From contig DEIC01000105.1 in assembly GCA_002352285.1 (NCBI GenBank), positions 989-23,267 of the forward strand: a DNA stretch of 22,279 bases. Direction: 5' to 3'. The translations under genes were made by a program, and so were the position numbers. Positions within the stretch are counted from its first letter, which is position 1, and each line of letters opens with the position of its first letter. Of the stretch, positions 15,098-22,279 are shown one piece after another. Origin of the DNA: Alphaproteobacteria bacterium UBA2784 (GTDB lineage: Bacteria; Pseudomonadota; Alphaproteobacteria; Micropepsales; Micropepsaceae). Below the pieces are notes generated by a model that searched no databases, was not told the DNA's origin, and worked only from the letters and a program-made list of their open reading frames with translations.

Positions 15098-16066
15098 TCA
15101 CTGCTGCTGCACCTGCGCCGCCTGCCGCTTGGCAGCATCGGGCGTGCGCGGCTGGTCGGAGGGCAGCGCAGGCATGGCCCGCGCAATGCGCAGCCGCTCT
15201 TCGCGCGAGGATGACACCCCCGATGGTCCCACCGTAACGGCGACAGCGAGTTCGCTGTCAGGCCGACCGCGGAACGTGCCACGCGTCGGTGGCACGTCGT
15301 GATAGTCGCGCCCGACAGCAACACGGATGTGGCGCTCGCCCGCAATCACATTATTGGTCGGGTCAAACCCGACCCACCCCGCGCCCGGGATCAGCGCCTC
15401 GATCCAGGCATGCGTTGCCTCGGGCTCGGGCCGCGCATCCGCGCGCGTGTGGCTGAGATAACCCGACACATAGCGCGCCGGAATGCCAAAGCGCCGCGCA
15501 ATCGCGATCATCACATGGCTCAAATCCTGACACACGCCACGCCCATGCAGGAAAATTTCCGTCAGCGGCGTGTCCACATCAGTTGCATGCGGATCGTATT
15601 CAAATGATTCAAACACGGTGCGGTTCAGCGTCCACAGCGTGCTCAAGGGATCGCTGAGCGGCTTTAAACCCTTCGCCGCAATGAAGGCGTCAAGCGCGGG
15701 CGTGACATCGCCATGATGACCCGCCGCCAGCATGTCGTACTCATCGTCAGCAAGGCGGTCGCGCACCAGCCCCTCCCATGCCTCGCGCGGCGCAGCGCCG
15801 GGCACCGGCACGTGCGGCTGCATCTCGACGCCCGCCAGCACCTCAATCGACAGAAGGTCGTGGTTCTTGAGCGTGTTGAAGTGATGAACCGCGTTCCCCA
15901 GATGGTCGGCATAGGAAAAAATCTGCGCCCGCGGCGTCAGATTGATCTGGAAATGCACCAGACGCTGCGGCCCCTCCGTGCGCGGCTGCATGATGACTTC
16001 CATCACCGTCTCGCGCACCGGCTCCGCATAACGGAAGCGCGTGATATGGCGGATTGAATAGAACAT
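15098..16066 (-). CDS. transglutaminase-like cysteine protease-fold protein
   Basis: This 322-residue protein has the bacterial transglutaminase N-terminal region (MFYSIRHITRFRYAEPVRE, LTP near 43) and a C-terminal transglutaminase core. The catalytic triad is visible: Cys179 in HGRGVCQDLSH, His219 in EATHAWIEA and Asp235 in GFDPTNN. The end, after about residue 285, is a polar tail rich in Gln, Arg and Ala. No signal peptide is seen. It is the last gene of a four-gene minus-strand operon with an ATP-grasp enzyme and an alpha-E protein, 14 bases after the alpha-E stop. In that widespread gene set it is thought to cleave or form amide or peptide bonds, but no substrate has been shown. Confidence 0.92.
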   Translation of the reverse strand: MFYSIRHITRFRYAEPVRETVMEVIMQPRTEGPQRLVHFQINLTPRAQIFSYADHLGNAVHHFNTLKNHDLLSIEVLAGVEMQPHVPVPGAAPREAWEGLVRDRLADDEYDMLAAGHHGDVTPALDAFIAAKGLKPLSDPLSTLWTLNRTVFESFEYDPHATDVDTPLTEIFLHGRGVCQDLSHVMIAIARRFGIPARYVSGYLSHTRADARPEPEATHAWIEALIPGAGWVGFDPTNNVIAGERHIRVAVGRDYHDVPPTRGTFRGRPDSELAVAVTVGPSGVSSSREERLRIARAMPALPSDQPRTPDAAKRQAAQVQQQ

Positions 16067-16080
16067 GTCCCTGCCCCGCT

Positions 16081-17037
16081 CTATCCGGCCATCGCGTCTT
16101 CAACGCCATAGGTGATAAACGCCGTGCCCACCGCCTCATGGATGCGCGCGCACTGCTTCTTCACGCTGGCCAGAAACGGGCCGATGCCCTCGCCGGTGAT
16201 GTCATCTGTCTGGCCGTAATCAGCCATGGCTTTCAGACGGCCCGCCAGCCGTGCGCAGGCCGCACGCCGCGTTTGCGGGGCGCCCGGCGCGATTTCGGAA
16301 ATGGCAGCATGCACCTTGTCCACCGCAAAGCGGATGGAATGCGGGAACTCGGGATCAAAAATCAGGAACTCCGCAATGCGTTGCGGCTCGATCGCCGCCG
16401 TATAGACCTTGCAATAGGCTTCAAAGGCCGTGCATTGCTTCAGGAGATTGAGCCAGTCGAAATATTTTGGCGGCGGCAGATGTGCGCCGTCTCCTTGCGG
16501 TGCGAAATAGACTTCCAGCAATTGCGCCACCAGAAGCGCGCGCTCAAGATGCCGCCCCAGATCAATGAAGTGCCACGCCTCGCCATGGCGCATCGTCGCG
16601 TTGGTGACGCCCTTGAAGAGATGGATGGCGTCAATCACGCCGCGGAAGAAGGGAACAGGCTGCCCATCCCAGACTTCGTCGAAAGTCAGGGTTTGCTGGC
16701 GCAGATATTCGCGATTCAGCCGCTCCCACATTTCGCTCGAAATCTGCTCACGGATCTGACGGGCGTTTTCACGCGCATACTGGATGGATGACACAAGCGA
16801 GACGCGATTGAGCGGATCGAAAGAAAGATGCTCAGTTGCGGAACGCGCGTCGGCAAAGGAAATATTGTCGTCATCGCTGCCCAGCGCCAGCATCAGACGG
16901 CGCCAGCCATCGGCGCTTTCCTGTTCGCCTTGCTGCACCATCGCTTCCAGCCGCACGGCGAGCAGGCGCGACGTATGCTCTGCCCGCTCCAGATAGCGCG
17001 ACATCCACAGACAGCCATCAGCAACGCGCGAAAGCAT
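16081..17037 (-). CDS. alpha-E domain protein (DUF403)
   Basis: This is a 318-residue, almost all-helical protein of the alpha-E family. It begins MLSRVADGCLWMSRYLERAEHTSRLL, the family's N-terminal signature, and contains SFDPLNRVSLVSSIQYARENARQIREQISSEMWE and FIDLGRHLERALLVAQLLE. It lacks a signal peptide. It is the third gene of the operon, three bases after the small-protein stop and 14 bases before the transglutaminase gene. Proteins of this family always accompany circularly permuted ATP-grasp enzymes. The biochemical role is not established; it may bind the product or act as a partner subunit. Confidence 0.92.
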   Translation of the reverse strand: MLSRVADGCLWMSRYLERAEHTSRLLAVRLEAMVQQGEQESADGWRRLMLALGSDDDNISFADARSATEHLSFDPLNRVSLVSSIQYARENARQIREQISSEMWERLNREYLRQQTLTFDEVWDGQPVPFFRGVIDAIHLFKGVTNATMRHGEAWHFIDLGRHLERALLVAQLLEVYFAPQGDGAHLPPPKYFDWLNLLKQCTAFEAYCKVYTAAIEPQRIAEFLIFDPEFPHSIRFAVDKVHAAISEIAPGAPQTRRAACARLAGRLKAMADYGQTDDITGEGIGPFLASVKKQCARIHEAVGTAFITYGVEDAMAG

Positions 17038-17040
17038 GTC

Positions 17041-17229
17041 TTACTCACCCGCAACGCAGGTGAAACTGACATTGACCGCCGGGTTCTGCGCTTCAAGCGC
17101 TGCCTCGGCAGCAGCCCCCATCGTCTGGCATTCGGTCTCGCTCTTGAATTCAATCGTCTGGGAGCTGATGCCTGTGCCAGCCACAAAGATCAGCACAAGA
17201 ATCCAGCGCGTATATTCAACCATGGTCAT
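17041..17229 (-). CDS. 62-residue membrane-anchored or secreted small protein
   Basis: The family is not recognised. The ATG at 17229 is preceded by AAGGAG six bases upstream, lying inside the last codons of the ATP-grasp gene, whose stop is one base away. The 62-residue product has a hydrophobic N-terminal segment (about residues 8–22, WILVLIFVAGTGISS). A polar outer part of about 38 residues follows, with exactly two cysteines (34 and 58) and an Ala/Glu-rich helix (MGAAAEAALEAQ). It ends three bases before the alpha-E start. Spacing and Shine-Dalgarno support real translation as the second gene of the operon. It could be a substrate, anchor or periplasmic factor of the neighbouring enzymes. 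Confidence 0.72.
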   Translation of the reverse strand: MTMVEYTRWILVLIFVAGTGISSQTIEFKSETECQTMGAAAEAALEAQNPAVNVSFTCVAGE

Positions 17230-17230
17230 G

Positions 17231-18772
17231 TCATTCTCCTTCTGAAAGAACCCAGGTGTCTTTGGACCCGCCACCCTGGCTTGAATTGACCACAAGACTG
17301 CCGCGCTTCAGCGCCACGCGCGTCAGCCCGCCGGGCACAATGACCGTATCGGCGCCATGCAGGATGAAGGGCCGCAGGTCGATGTGCCGCGCCTCGACGC
17401 CATCACCCACAAAGCACGGGCTGCGCGAAAGCTGGATCGTCGGCTGCGCGATGTAGTTGTCAGGATCCTGCACCAGCTTCTCGCGGAACGCCGCACGCTC
17501 CGCCGCGCTCGCATGCGGCCCCACCAGCATGCCGTAGCCGCCGCTTTCACCCACCGCCTTGACGACAAGTTTGTCGAGATTGGCAAGCACATGGGAAAGC
17601 TGTGCGGGCTCGCGACACAGCCAGGTCTCCACCTGCTCGATGACCGGGTCTTCGCCGAGATAATAGCGGATGAGCCGCGGCACATAGGCATAGACGGCCT
17701 TGTCGTCGGCAACGCCATTGCCCAGCGCATTGGCGATCACCACATTGCCCGCGCGATAGCAGTTGAAAAGGCCGGGGACGCCCAGCGTTGAATCGCGCCG
17801 GAAAATCAGCGGATCGCAAAAGTCGTCGTCGATGCGGCGATAGATGACGTCCACACGCTCCAGCCCGCTGGTTGTGCGCATATAGACAACATTGTCATGC
17901 ACCAGAAGGTCGCGGCCCTCGACCAGTTCAATGCCCATCTGCCGCGCAAGGAATGCGTGCTCGTAATAGGCCGAATTGAAAATGCCCGGCGTCAGCAGAA
18001 CGATGCGCGGATTATCGCGGTGCGGCGGCGCCAGTGAATGCAGCGTCGCCAGAAGCTCCTGCGGATAATGCTCAATGGCACGGACACCCGCCGCGCGGAA
18101 GAGCGCCGGAAACGCGCGCCGCACCACATCGCGGTTCGCCAGCATGTAGGAAACGCCCGACGGCACGCGCAGATTGTCCTCCAGCACCACGAAGGCGCCG
18201 TCCTCGCGCCGCACAAGGTCGCTGCCGCAGACGGTGACATAGGCGTCGCGCGGCACCGGCACACCACGCATCTCGCGCCGGAAGTGTTTGGCGCCAAAGA
18301 TCAGCTCGCGCGGAATGATGCCGTCTTTCAGCACGCGCGCTTCGTTATAGATGTCTTTCAGGAACAGGTTCAGCACCTGTATGCGCTGCTTCAATCCCTT
18401 GTCGATCTTGCGCCACTCATCGGCCGTCACGATGCGCGGCAGAAGATCGGTCGGAATGATGCGCTCGGTCGCCTCTTTCTGGCCATAGACCGTAAACGTG
18501 ATGCCCTGATGCAGGAACGACTGTTCGCAGGCAAGCTGGCGGCGCTGCAATTCCTCGACCGGCAGACGCGACATGCGCTCATGCAGCGCATGGTAATGCG
18601 GCCGGGGCGTGCCATCGGGAAGAAACGCCTCATCATAGGCGTGATCGAGCACATAGTTGCGGAACGGCGGATCAACGCCCGGGCGCGCCAGCGGTCCCTC
18701 GCCCGCATCCGGGTCCGGCGCATCATGCAGGTCTGCCTGAGGCGCGCGTGCCGCGCCCTTTGTCTCGCTCAT
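17231..18772 (-). CDS. circularly permuted ATP-grasp enzyme (DUF404/DUF407 type)
   Basis: This ATP-grasp ligase is predicted to form amide or peptide bonds. From the ATG at 18772 it has 513 residues, close to the family's usual length. An in-frame ATG at 18886 adds a low-complexity start that I consider less likely. Motifs: PHYHALHERMSRLP, FLHQGITFTVYG, VLEDNLRVPSGVSYML (about 196–211), GIFNSAYYEHAFLARQMG, the glycine-rich KAVGESGGYGM (about 405–415), HIDLRPF (463–469) and the C-terminal QGGGSKDTW (499–507). It is the first gene of the operon with the small protein, alpha-E and transglutaminase genes. The family's substrate is unknown. Confidence 0.92.
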   Translation of the reverse strand: MSETKGAARAPQADLHDAPDPDAGEGPLARPGVDPPFRNYVLDHAYDEAFLPDGTPRPHYHALHERMSRLPVEELQRRQLACEQSFLHQGITFTVYGQKEATERIIPTDLLPRIVTADEWRKIDKGLKQRIQVLNLFLKDIYNEARVLKDGIIPRELIFGAKHFRREMRGVPVPRDAYVTVCGSDLVRREDGAFVVLEDNLRVPSGVSYMLANRDVVRRAFPALFRAAGVRAIEHYPQELLATLHSLAPPHRDNPRIVLLTPGIFNSAYYEHAFLARQMGIELVEGRDLLVHDNVVYMRTTSGLERVDVIYRRIDDDFCDPLIFRRDSTLGVPGLFNCYRAGNVVIANALGNGVADDKAVYAYVPRLIRYYLGEDPVIEQVETWLCREPAQLSHVLANLDKLVVKAVGESGGYGMLVGPHASAAERAAFREKLVQDPDNYIAQPTIQLSRSPCFVGDGVEARHIDLRPFILHGADTVIVPGGLTRVALKRGSLVVNSSQGGGSKDTWVLSEGE

Positions 18773-18893
18773 CGAATCCGCAACCGGTTCCCCAAAGCCT
18801 TCCTGCGATTGAAGCCGCAGCGCGGTGAAAAGCGCAAGGGGCGCAACAGGTGATGTCCGATGAAAGAATGGGCATGGCCTGCCCACCGATTGT

Positions 18894-19637
18894 TCAATGG
18901 ACGATCAGGAATAGCCCCTGGCCGATGGCGATGGCGCCCACGACCAGCACGATCACCCGCGTCCAGCGGCGGAAGGACTCATTCGACATCTTTTCCAGCA
19001 GCGGCCCGGCCAGCGTGGTGCCGATGAGTGCTGCAACCACCGCCGCCCCGTAAACTTCGGGCGCAAGATCAGGGCTGGCCGCAATCAGCGCACCATAATA
19101 GGCGACTTTCATCGTGTGGCTCAGCGCCTGTGTGACGGCCTTGGTTGCCACAACCGCACGCCGGTCGATCTTTGAGCGCACGAAAAACGTGTCGAGCAAA
19201 GGTCCGGCCACGCCGGCAAGCAATTGCGTGCCCGCAACGGAAAAGCCGCAGGCTACGGCATGGGAAGGCCGTGTGGCGTCCAGCGCCCAGCGCGCTGGTA
19301 TGGCCAGCGCCGCAAACGGCACACTGCCCAGAAGAATGAGCATCGTGGCCTTGTCGGGCACATAGGATATGGCCAGCGGCAGGATCAGTGCGGGCGCCGC
19401 GCCAACGGCATAGAAGCCGATGATCTTCCAGTCGATCCATTGCCGCCACAGTACCGCACGCCAGCCATTCGACACGAATTGCGTGACGCCGTGGAGCACC
19501 ATGGCGGCCTCGACCTTCAGCAGCATGCCAAGGATCAGCATCAGGATCATGCCGCCCGCCATGCCGAATACACCGGATATGGCCGAGGTGACAATGACCG
19601 CCCCCGCAACAATCAGACCAAGGATAATTGATCCCAT
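18894..19637 (-). CDS. TauE/SafE-family membrane transporter
   Basis: This is a 247-residue integral membrane protein of the TauE/SafE family, a group linked to transport of sulfite, sulfonates and other anions. About seven or eight hydrophobic segments are visible, starting GLIVAGAVIVTSAISGVFGMAGGMILMLILGMLL, with the family's Gly-rich GxFGMAGG motif. The second half repeats the pattern around GTQLLAGVAGPLLDTFFV. The start is the ATG at 19637 with GAGG just upstream. It diverges from a LysR-type regulator gene across 100 bases, suggesting control by that regulator. The substrate is not predictable. Its stop lies 121 bases before the ATP-grasp start, so it may or may not belong to the same transcript. 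Confidence 0.88.
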   Translation of the reverse strand: MGSIILGLIVAGAVIVTSAISGVFGMAGGMILMLILGMLLKVEAAMVLHGVTQFVSNGWRAVLWRQWIDWKIIGFYAVGAAPALILPLAISYVPDKATMLILLGSVPFAALAIPARWALDATRPSHAVACGFSVAGTQLLAGVAGPLLDTFFVRSKIDRRAVVATKAVTQALSHTMKVAYYGALIAASPDLAPEVYGAAVVAALIGTTLAGPLLEKMSNESFRRWTRVIVLVVGAIAIGQGLFLIVH

Positions 19638-19678
19638 GACCTCGCCTCGAAAGCTCCATATGCGCTACATAGCTCAAA

Positions 19679-19719
19679 ATTGATTGGCAATCGCGCGCAG
19701 ATGTGAGAGGCTGAGCCTC
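19679..19719. promoter_or_regulatory. palindromes between the TauE-type and LysR-type genes
   Basis: Two short palindromes lie in the 100-base divergent gap: GATTG-G-CAATC (19682–19692) and GAGGCT-G-AGCCTC (19707–19719). LysR-type regulators usually bind imperfect dyads in such gaps. Neither matches the T-N11-A rule exactly, so the assignment is tentative. Confidence 0.35.
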
Positions 19720-19737
19720 AATCATTTAGAGCCTGAG

Positions 19738-20661
19738 ATGCCTCTGCCGCCCCTTAACGCCGTGCGTGCCTTTGCCGAAGCGGCCCGCCACGGCTCCTAT
19801 GCCGTCGCCGCACGCACGCTGCACGTATCGCCATCGGCCATCAGCCGCTTTGTCAAATTGCTGGAGCAGCATCTGGGTACAACCCTGTTTCAGCGCAAAC
19901 CGGCCGGCCTTGTGCTGACCAGGGCGGGCAAGGACTACGCGGCGGAAGTCAGCGCCGCCCTCGCGCGGATTGAGGAGGCAGGTCGCGCCCTCAAAGCCCA
20001 AGCGGCAGAGGCGCTGGTGATCGGCGCGGGGCCAACCCTTGCCATGCGCTGGCTCATTCCGCGCCTGCCCGCTTTTCAGGCCGCGCACCCGGATATTGAG
20101 GTGCGCATCTCGACTGCCATCGAAGGCGCATCGCCCATGCGCGATGACTGGCACGCCGCCATCAGGCTGGGCGATGGCACCTGGCCGGGCCTGGCCGGAC
20201 ATCTCCTCTTTACCGCCGATCTCTTTCCGGTCGCGCGACCCGACATCGCCGCCCAGTTGAAATCGCCAGCATCACTTGCCAAAGCAAATCTGCTTGCGTC
20301 TGCCAATGCGCCCGATGACTGGCCGCGCTGGCTTGAAGCGGCGGGGCTTGATCCCGCCCTCGCACGCAAGGCGCGGGCCTTTGACTATCCCGCCTTTGCG
20401 CTCCAGGCCGCCCTCGATGGTTTGGGCGTCGCCATGGCGCGCGCGCCATTCGTTGCCGATGATCTTGATGCCGGGCGTCTGGTTGCGCCTTTCAGCCTGA
20501 GCGTGCCGCACGAAGGTGGCTGGTATCTGATCCATCGCACGAACACCGCCATGCCGGCGGGCTTTGCGCGCTTTCGCGATTGGCTCATGTCGGCATCGCG
20601 AATGGCAAGGCACATTCCCAAGCGTCAGGGCAAGCAGAAACAGACGGTCAGGCGCGCTTGA
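19738..20661 (+). CDS. LysR-type transcriptional regulator (GcvA-like)
   Basis: This 307-residue regulator starts MPLPPLNAVRAFAEAARHGSYAVAARTLHVSPSAISRFVKLLEQHLGTTLFQR, the N-terminal winged-helix domain typical of LysR proteins of the GcvA branch. The effector-binding domain follows from about residue 90, with RWLIPRLPAFQAAHPDIEVR and DWHAAIRLGDGTWPGL. The start was placed at the ATG 19738, because the longer frame from the TTG at 19684 adds residues unlike the family. It diverges from the TauE/SafE gene, which is its most likely target. The inducer is unknown. The C-terminus is basic (KRQGKQKQTVRRA). Confidence 0.92.
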   Translation: MPLPPLNAVRAFAEAARHGSYAVAARTLHVSPSAISRFVKLLEQHLGTTLFQRKPAGLVLTRAGKDYAAEVSAALARIEEAGRALKAQAAEALVIGAGPTLAMRWLIPRLPAFQAAHPDIEVRISTAIEGASPMRDDWHAAIRLGDGTWPGLAGHLLFTADLFPVARPDIAAQLKSPASLAKANLLASANAPDDWPRWLEAAGLDPALARKARAFDYPAFALQAALDGLGVAMARAPFVADDLDAGRLVAPFSLSVPHEGGWYLIHRTNTAMPAGFARFRDWLMSASRMARHIPKRQGKQKQTVRRA

Positions 20662-20735
20662 CCCCCGCCGCGGCGCGGCCATAGGGTGAGCCATCCCGGC
20701 ATCCTGTCACACGCTTTGCAACGGTCCTGCGCCCC

Positions 20736-21584
20736 ATGTCGATTTTTGAAGGCACCAAGAAATATATCGCCACCGACGATCTGAAGATTGCGGTGAATGC
20801 GGCCGTCACGCTGGAGCGCCCGCTGCTCATCAAGGGCGAGCCCGGCACCGGCAAGACCCAGCTTGCCTTTGAAGTGGCCGAGGCGCTGAACACGCCGCTG
20901 ATTACCTGGCACATCAAATCAACGACCAAGGCGCAACAGGGCCTTTACGAATATGATGCGGTAACGCGCCTGCGTGACAGCCAGCTGGGCGATGAGCGCG
21001 TGAAGGACGTGCGCAACTACATCAAGAAGGGCAAATTGTGGGAGGCATTCACTGCCCCGCAGCGCCCTGTCCTGCTGCTCGACGAAATCGACAAGGCCGA
21101 TATCGAGTTCCCGAACGACCTTCTGCTCGAACTCGATCGCATGGAGTTCTTTGTTTACGAGACGGGCGAGACGATCAAGGCGGCCACCCGCCCCATCGTG
21201 ATGATTACCTCGAACAACGAAAAGGAACTGCCCGACGCGTTCCTGCGCCGCTGCTTCTTCCACTACATCAAGTTTCCGGACCGCGAGACGATGCAGCGCA
21301 TCATCAGCGTGCACTTCCCGAAGGTGAAGGAAAAACTGGTGGCAGAGGCGCTGAACACCTTTTACCAGATCCGCGACGTGCCGGGCCTGAAGAAGAAACC
21401 GTCAACCTCGGAACTGCTCGACTGGCTGAAACTTCTGATGGTCGAAGACATCAGTCCCGAATTGCTGCGCGAGAAGGATCCGACCAAGCTGATCCCGCCG
21501 CTGCACGGCGCGCTTCTGAAAAACGAGCAGGACGTGCATCTGTTCGAGCGCCTCGCCTTCCTCGCCCGCCGCGAGCGGAATTGA
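20736..21584 (+). CDS. MoxR-type AAA ATPase
   Basis: This is a 282-residue AAA+ ATPase of the MoxR/CbbQ/NorQ group, which remodels or activates partner proteins. Walker A is GEPGTGKT (34–41), Walker B VLLLDEID (112–119), sensor 1 TSNN (158–161) and an arginine finger lies at about 171–172 (FLRRCFFHY). The C-terminal helical lid contains LIPPLHGALLKNEQD. The start is the ATG at 20736, with no clear Shine-Dalgarno. Members of this branch usually precede a gene for a VWA/CoxE-type protein; here the next gene is a small lipoprotein 114 bases downstream, so the partner must lie elsewhere. Confidence 0.93.
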   Translation: MSIFEGTKKYIATDDLKIAVNAAVTLERPLLIKGEPGTGKTQLAFEVAEALNTPLITWHIKSTTKAQQGLYEYDAVTRLRDSQLGDERVKDVRNYIKKGKLWEAFTAPQRPVLLLDEIDKADIEFPNDLLLELDRMEFFVYETGETIKAATRPIVMITSNNEKELPDAFLRRCFFHYIKFPDRETMQRIISVHFPKVKEKLVAEALNTFYQIRDVPGLKKKPSTSELLDWLKLLMVEDISPELLREKDPTKLIPPLHGALLKNEQDVHLFERLAFLARRERN

Positions 21585-21665
21585 GGCACGTGCGTCAATG
21601 TGACGGCCGCCGCATGGCTGCCAGCACATTCGCCATTCCGCGCGCCTGAATTCCATGCAATCCTC

Positions 21666-21694
21666 ACCTCCCACAGCATGAACATTCGGGAGGT
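21666..21694 (+). promoter_or_regulatory. hairpin that masks the Shine-Dalgarno of the lipoprotein gene
   Basis: ACCTCCC (21666–21672) can pair perfectly over 7 bp with GGGAGGT (21688–21694), leaving a 15-base loop. GGGAGG is the ribosome binding site of the gene starting at 21699, so in the folded state translation would be blocked. Confidence 0.5.
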
Positions 21695-21698
21695 AAAC

Positions 21699-21977
21699 AT
21701 GCTTCGGAAGTTGGCGTTTGTTAGCGTTGCGGCACTGGCTCTGGCGGCGTGTGGCGGCGAGCCGCACAAAGTCTGCACATCGGCTGCGGCCGCCCACACC
21801 TATGGTGCAAAGTTTGACGACGATCTGCGTGCGGCTGTTGCGGCCGGCAAGATCCAGGACGAAGCGGCGCGTGAAATGCGCATCGAGCTGAACAAGGCGT
21901 CCATCAACCTGACCGACGATCAGGCCAGCGACTATTGCAACACCATCGACGAGATGCGCGAGAAGAACGGCATCTGA
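21699..21977 (+). CDS. small lipoprotein of unknown function
   Basis: The family is not recognised. It has 92 residues from the ATG at 21699, with GGAGG six bases upstream. In-frame ATGs at 21600 and 21678 lack a Shine-Dalgarno and would spoil the signal sequence. The N-terminus MLRKLAFVSVAALALAAC is a lipoprotein signal peptide with lipobox LAAC; Cys18 would be the lipidated residue, followed by GG, which suggests outer-membrane sorting. The mature part is about 75 residues, mostly helical and rich in Ala, Asp and Glu. Cys26 and Cys80 could form a disulfide. A strong terminator follows, so it closes a transcript. An SD-masking hairpin lies just upstream. Confidence 0.85.
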   Translation: MLRKLAFVSVAALALAACGGEPHKVCTSAAAAHTYGAKFDDDLRAAVAAGKIQDEAAREMRIELNKASINLTDDQASDYCNTIDEMREKNGI

Positions 21978-22003
21978 TCTTTTTGCGCAGGATGCGTGAG
22001 AGA

Positions 22004-22031
22004 GGCGGAGGGTGATTGCCCTCCGCCTTTT
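22004..22031 (+). terminator. intrinsic terminator after the lipoprotein gene
   Basis: GGCGGAGGG (22004–22012), a six-base loop, then CCCTCCGCC (22019–22027) form a perfect 9-bp stem followed by TTTT. It starts 27 bases after the lipoprotein stop codon. This is a textbook rho-independent terminator. Confidence 0.9.
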
Positions 22032-22218
22032 GCCTGGGTTTCAGCCCCAATCCCGCCCCATTTGACAACGCCGACGAAAACCGGCACACACGGCCGCGCT
22101 GCATGAACCTATGCGGCCCCTTGCATCGTGCCAAGCGTGAACGGCTGCGTCTTCCGGTTTCATCAGCGCCGTCTTGCCTCTGCAAGCAGATCAACTTCCG
22201 AACTCTCCTTGTTTGCGC

Positions 22219-22279
22219 GGGGTGTTCATAACCCCGGTGCATGGCAACCCGCAGAACGCGGGCGGCACTGCCGATTCAC
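22219..22279 (+). other. structured region at the right edge, possible ncRNA start
   Basis: GGGGT/ACCCC (22219–22223 with 22231–22235), GTGC/GCAC (22237–22240 with 22265–22268) and CCCGC/GCGGG (22248–22252 with 22258–22262) can form one separate and two nested stems. No convincing reading frame covers 22032–22279. This could be the 5' part of a structured RNA cut by the window edge; signal recognition particle RNA is one possibility I cannot confirm. Confidence 0.3.

Noticed and set aside
18773..18886. Longer start of the ATP-grasp gene at 18886
   Set aside because: The extra 38 residues are not typical of the family, and the ATG at 18772 gives a normal length. Not fully excluded.
22062..22090. 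TTGACA at 22062–22067 as a -35 box
   Set aside because: Seventeen bases downstream there is CACACA, which is not a -10 box, so a promoter is not supported.

Overview
The window looks like chromosomal DNA of an alphaproteobacterium. Three things point there: the gene order miaA / serB / degP / hflC / hflK with thyA–folA nearby; an ssrA (tmRNA) gene in the circularly permuted two-piece form, with an ANDN-type tag; and GC-rich, densely packed genes, many in overlapping operons. I cannot place it more finely. No insertion sequence, integrase, CRISPR array, rRNA or tRNA gene was seen.

Left part (1–6.9 kb): miaA (minus, running off the left edge) diverges from serB (plus). serB converges on an HtrA/DegP-type protease gene (minus). 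Upstream of that gene, on the same strand, lie hflC and hflK, which overlap by one base. The set hflK–hflC–degP is a membrane-protein quality-control block. A weak heat-shock-type promoter candidate precedes hflK, and hairpins lie between hflC and degP. mrp (plus), an Fe–S carrier ATPase, diverges from hflK.

Middle (6.9–14 kb): a small exported protein of unknown function, then a tight minus-strand thymidylate/folate operon (thyA–folA) whose last gene overlaps an SMP-30/gluconolactonase-family gene. A membrane-anchored M19 dipeptidase (plus) follows, then permuted ssrA. Between ssrA and parE sits one gene of clearly lower GC. It is a divergent protein with features suggestive of the uracil-DNA glycosylase superfamily, and is the best candidate for transferred DNA here. 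parE encodes topoisomerase IV subunit B.

Right part (14–22.3 kb): a membrane protein and a small winged-helix regulator form a GTGA-overlapping pair. Their promoter has TTGACA and TATAAA boxes and is followed directly by a perfect 7-5-7 palindrome, so autorepression is likely. Next comes a minus-strand operon: a circularly permuted ATP-grasp enzyme, a 62-residue membrane-anchored or secreted protein, an alpha-E (DUF403) protein and a transglutaminase-like protein. This is a widespread but functionally uncharacterised amide-bond system, and the small extra protein is its least explained part. A TauE/SafE transporter diverges from a LysR-type regulator. Then come a MoxR-type AAA ATPase without its usual VWA partner in view, and a small lipoprotein whose Shine-Dalgarno can pair perfectly with an upstream anti-SD. 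The lipoprotein gene ends in a strong intrinsic terminator. The last ~60 bases can fold into nested hairpins and may be the 5' part of a structured RNA cut by the window edge.
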